64,000 nucleotides of DNA from JAIVJZ01 sp035645695 (lineage in GTDB: Bacteria > Acidobacteriota > Blastocatellia > Pyrinomonadales > Pyrinomonadaceae), in contig DASQMC010000030.1 in assembly GCA_035645695.1 (NCBI GenBank), forward strand, positions 62,001 to 126,000, in the 5' to 3' direction. The notes below the pieces were generated by a model, which searched no databases, had not been told where the DNA came from, and was given only the letters and a program-made list of their open reading frames with translations. Below are positions 62,718 to 64,000 of this stretch, in pieces (the first letter of the stretch is position 1; every line of letters starts with the position of its first letter). Both the position numbers and the translations under genes were made by a program.

Positions 62718-63104
62718 ATGGCGCTTTTCATCGAACGATATTTTGCCATCAGCATGCTGGCCGTGGGCCTGTCGCACATCGCAATGGCGCGACAGTGGCG
62801 CGACTTCTTCCTGCGGCTGAAAGCGACGGGCGTGGCTGGCATCATCATCGCCATGTTCACCTTTCCGCTCGGCCTGCTGATCGTGCTCGGGCATAACGTC
62901 TGGGTGCTCGATCTGCCCGTTATCGTCACCATCTGCGGCTGGGGCATGACCCTCAAGAGCGCGACTTACGCGCTCGTTCCCGGTCAGGCCGAACGCATGA
63001 TTCCGGAGGGCGCAGACGCCCACCGGAAATACGTGGCGGGCGGCTTCGTGGCGTTAGCCATCGGCGCGCTTTTGCTTTACCATTCATTTTTCCGCGCGGC
63101 GTGA
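62718..63104 (+). CDS. Small membrane protein, unknown function
   Basis: 128 residues from ATG 62718 after GGGAGA. Four hydrophobic segments: FAISMLAVGLSHIA, AGIIIAMFTFPLGLLIVLG, LDLPVIVTICGWGM and GGFVALAIGALLLYHSF. No motif recognised. It precedes ubiX by 30 bp and may share its transcript. Confidence 0.75.
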   Translation: MALFIERYFAISMLAVGLSHIAMARQWRDFFLRLKATGVAGIIIAMFTFPLGLLIVLGHNVWVLDLPVIVTICGWGMTLKSATYALVPGQAERMIPEGADAHRKYVAGGFVALAIGALLLYHSFFRAA

Positions 63105-63134
63105 CATTCGCGCCCTGACGGCGCGGCACGACTT

Positions 63135-63785
63135 ATGGAACTGACTGTCGCCATCACGGGAGCTTCCGGCGCGCTTTACGCACACCGCACGCTGATTCAT
63201 CTGGCGTCGAGCGGCGTGGTCGAGCGGATCAATTTGATCATGTCGGAGGCGGCGCAAATCGTGGCGCGCGTCGAACTCGGCGCGAACCTGCAAGGCGGCG
63301 ACGCGCGCGCGATCAACGAATGGGTCGGCGTCGCGCCGGAATCGAAACTGATTCGCGCGCACCGCCTCGACAACATGGCGGCGACGCCCGCCTCGGGGTC
63401 GCACCCGCAGGCGGGCATGATGATCGTCCCGTGCTCGATGGGTACGCTCGGCGCAATCGCTTCCGGCGCGGGCACGAACCTCATACACCGCGCCGCCGAC
63501 GTGACCCTGAAGGAAGGGCGCAAGCTCGTCATCGTCCCGCGCGAGTCGCCTTACAACGCCATCCACCTTGAGAACATGCTGCGACTCGCGCGCGCCGGGG
63601 CGCACATCCTGCCCGCCAGTCCGGGCTTCTATCACCGCCCGCAGAGCATCGAAGAGTTGGTCGATCATCTCGTCTTTCGCCTGCTCGATCAATTCGGCGT
63701 GCCCCACTCGCAGCGCACGCGCTGGCAAGGCGATCCGGCGTTGTTGACGAACGCCTCCCCGGCCGCCGCTGCTGACGGCGACTGA
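63135..63785 (+). CDS. ubiX: UbiX-like flavin prenyltransferase
   Basis: 216 residues. It joins a prenyl group to FMN to make the cofactor of UbiD decarboxylases. Motifs: VAITGASGALYA, VPCSMGTLGAIASG, LTLKEGRKLVIVPRESP-like VTLKEGRKLVIVPRE, and ASPGFYHRP. It lies just before ubiA, fitting a quinone (futalosine-type menaquinone) set. Confidence 0.95.
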   Translation: MELTVAITGASGALYAHRTLIHLASSGVVERINLIMSEAAQIVARVELGANLQGGDARAINEWVGVAPESKLIRAHRLDNMAATPASGSHPQAGMMIVPCSMGTLGAIASGAGTNLIHRAADVTLKEGRKLVIVPRESPYNAIHLENMLRLARAGAHILPASPGFYHRPQSIEELVDHLVFRLLDQFGVPHSQRTRWQGDPALLTNASPAAAADGD

Positions 63786-63803
63786 AACGAGCGAACGAGT
63801 TTG

Positions 63804-64000
63804 ATGTCTTCCGAACTAACCAACACGACGGCGCGCAATATCCGCACGACGCTCGAAATGATCAAGATCGAGCACACGCTCTTTGCGCTGCCCTTCGCCC
63901 TGCTCGGCGCGGTGCTCGCGGCGCGGGGCGTGCCGCCCGTCCGGCAGTTGCTCTGGATCACGGCGGCCATGGTGGGCGCGCGCTCCGCCGCAATGGCCTT
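63804..64000 (+). CDS. ubiA: UbiA-family prenyltransferase, N-terminal part (cut by window edge)
   Basis: 65 residues to the edge. MIKIEHTLFALPFALLGAVLA and TAAMVGARSAAMA match the start of 4-hydroxybenzoate polyprenyltransferase-like enzymes; the N-D-x-x-D magnesium motif lies beyond the window. With UbiX, and no other ubi genes seen, a menaquinone role (MqnP-type) is as likely as ubiquinone. Confidence 0.9.
   Translation, partial: MSSELTNTTARNIRTTLEMIKIEHTLFALPFALLGAVLAARGVPPVRQLLWITAAMVGARSAAMA

Noticed and set aside
62511..63023. A 171-codon N-terminal extension of LarB
   Set aside because: It overlaps a membrane-protein gene on the other strand and lacks similarity to LarB, which starts at 62510.

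Overview
The window looks like a chromosomal segment of a GC-rich Gram-negative bacterium. It is most likely an Acidobacteriota member near Blastocatellia; this rests on gene content only: an ECF-like sigma factor overlapping a membrane Ser/Thr kinase, tandem major pilins beside PilS/PilR, SCO proteins, several NtrC-type histidine kinase/regulator pairs, and UbiX/UbiA near LarB. I see no rRNA, tRNA, complete insertion sequence or CRISPR array. Coding density is high on both strands.

Layout. 1-5.6 kb: a PAS sensor cut by the window edge, a beta-helix gene remnant, a membrane kinase with its sigma-54 regulator, and an SCO protein. 5.6-12.8 kb: a long minus-strand run (prolidase-like peptidase, DUF3037/HipA-like pair, LLM oxidoreductase, then the N-degron genes aat-clpA-clpS). 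13-18 kb: a tiny self-contained gene for a 49-residue peptide carrying the same decapeptide twice, a MerR-like regulator, a Cas4-like nuclease split over two overlapping membrane-anchored genes, a CBS-type enzyme and an orphan phage-like ATPase with a clear promoter and terminator. 18-31 kb: metabolic and signalling genes, including the kinase/sigma pair and a second SCO operon with a cytochrome c-substrate-binding fusion. 31-41 kb: a type IV pilus region with PilS/PilR, a TPR protein, four minor prepilins and two tandem major pilins; both pilin units have sigma-54-type promoter sequences. 41-51 kb: ABC transporter genes, a multidomain sensor kinase operon and a third sigma-54 system whose kinase looks catalytically degenerate. 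51-64 kb: QueD, an orphan MbtH protein, DinG-like helicase, glyA, proS, an LCAT-like lipase, larB, and ubiX/ubiA (probably menaquinone synthesis).

The most unusual structural feature is a set of intergenic hairpins at about 32.8, 43.1, 44.9, 47.9, 49.3, 50.8, 60.1 and 61.7 kb, with a single-arm remnant at 28.2 kb. Each is built of degenerate 7-bp tandem repeats. Most fold back on a reverse-complementary array, some perfectly over 34-37 bp. They sit at gene ends or inside operons, overlap stop codons, and in one case encode both the end of LarB and the start of the next protein. The second notable item is the 49-residue repeat-peptide gene: its two decapeptides differ at seven codons, all synonymously. 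The third is the split nuclease.
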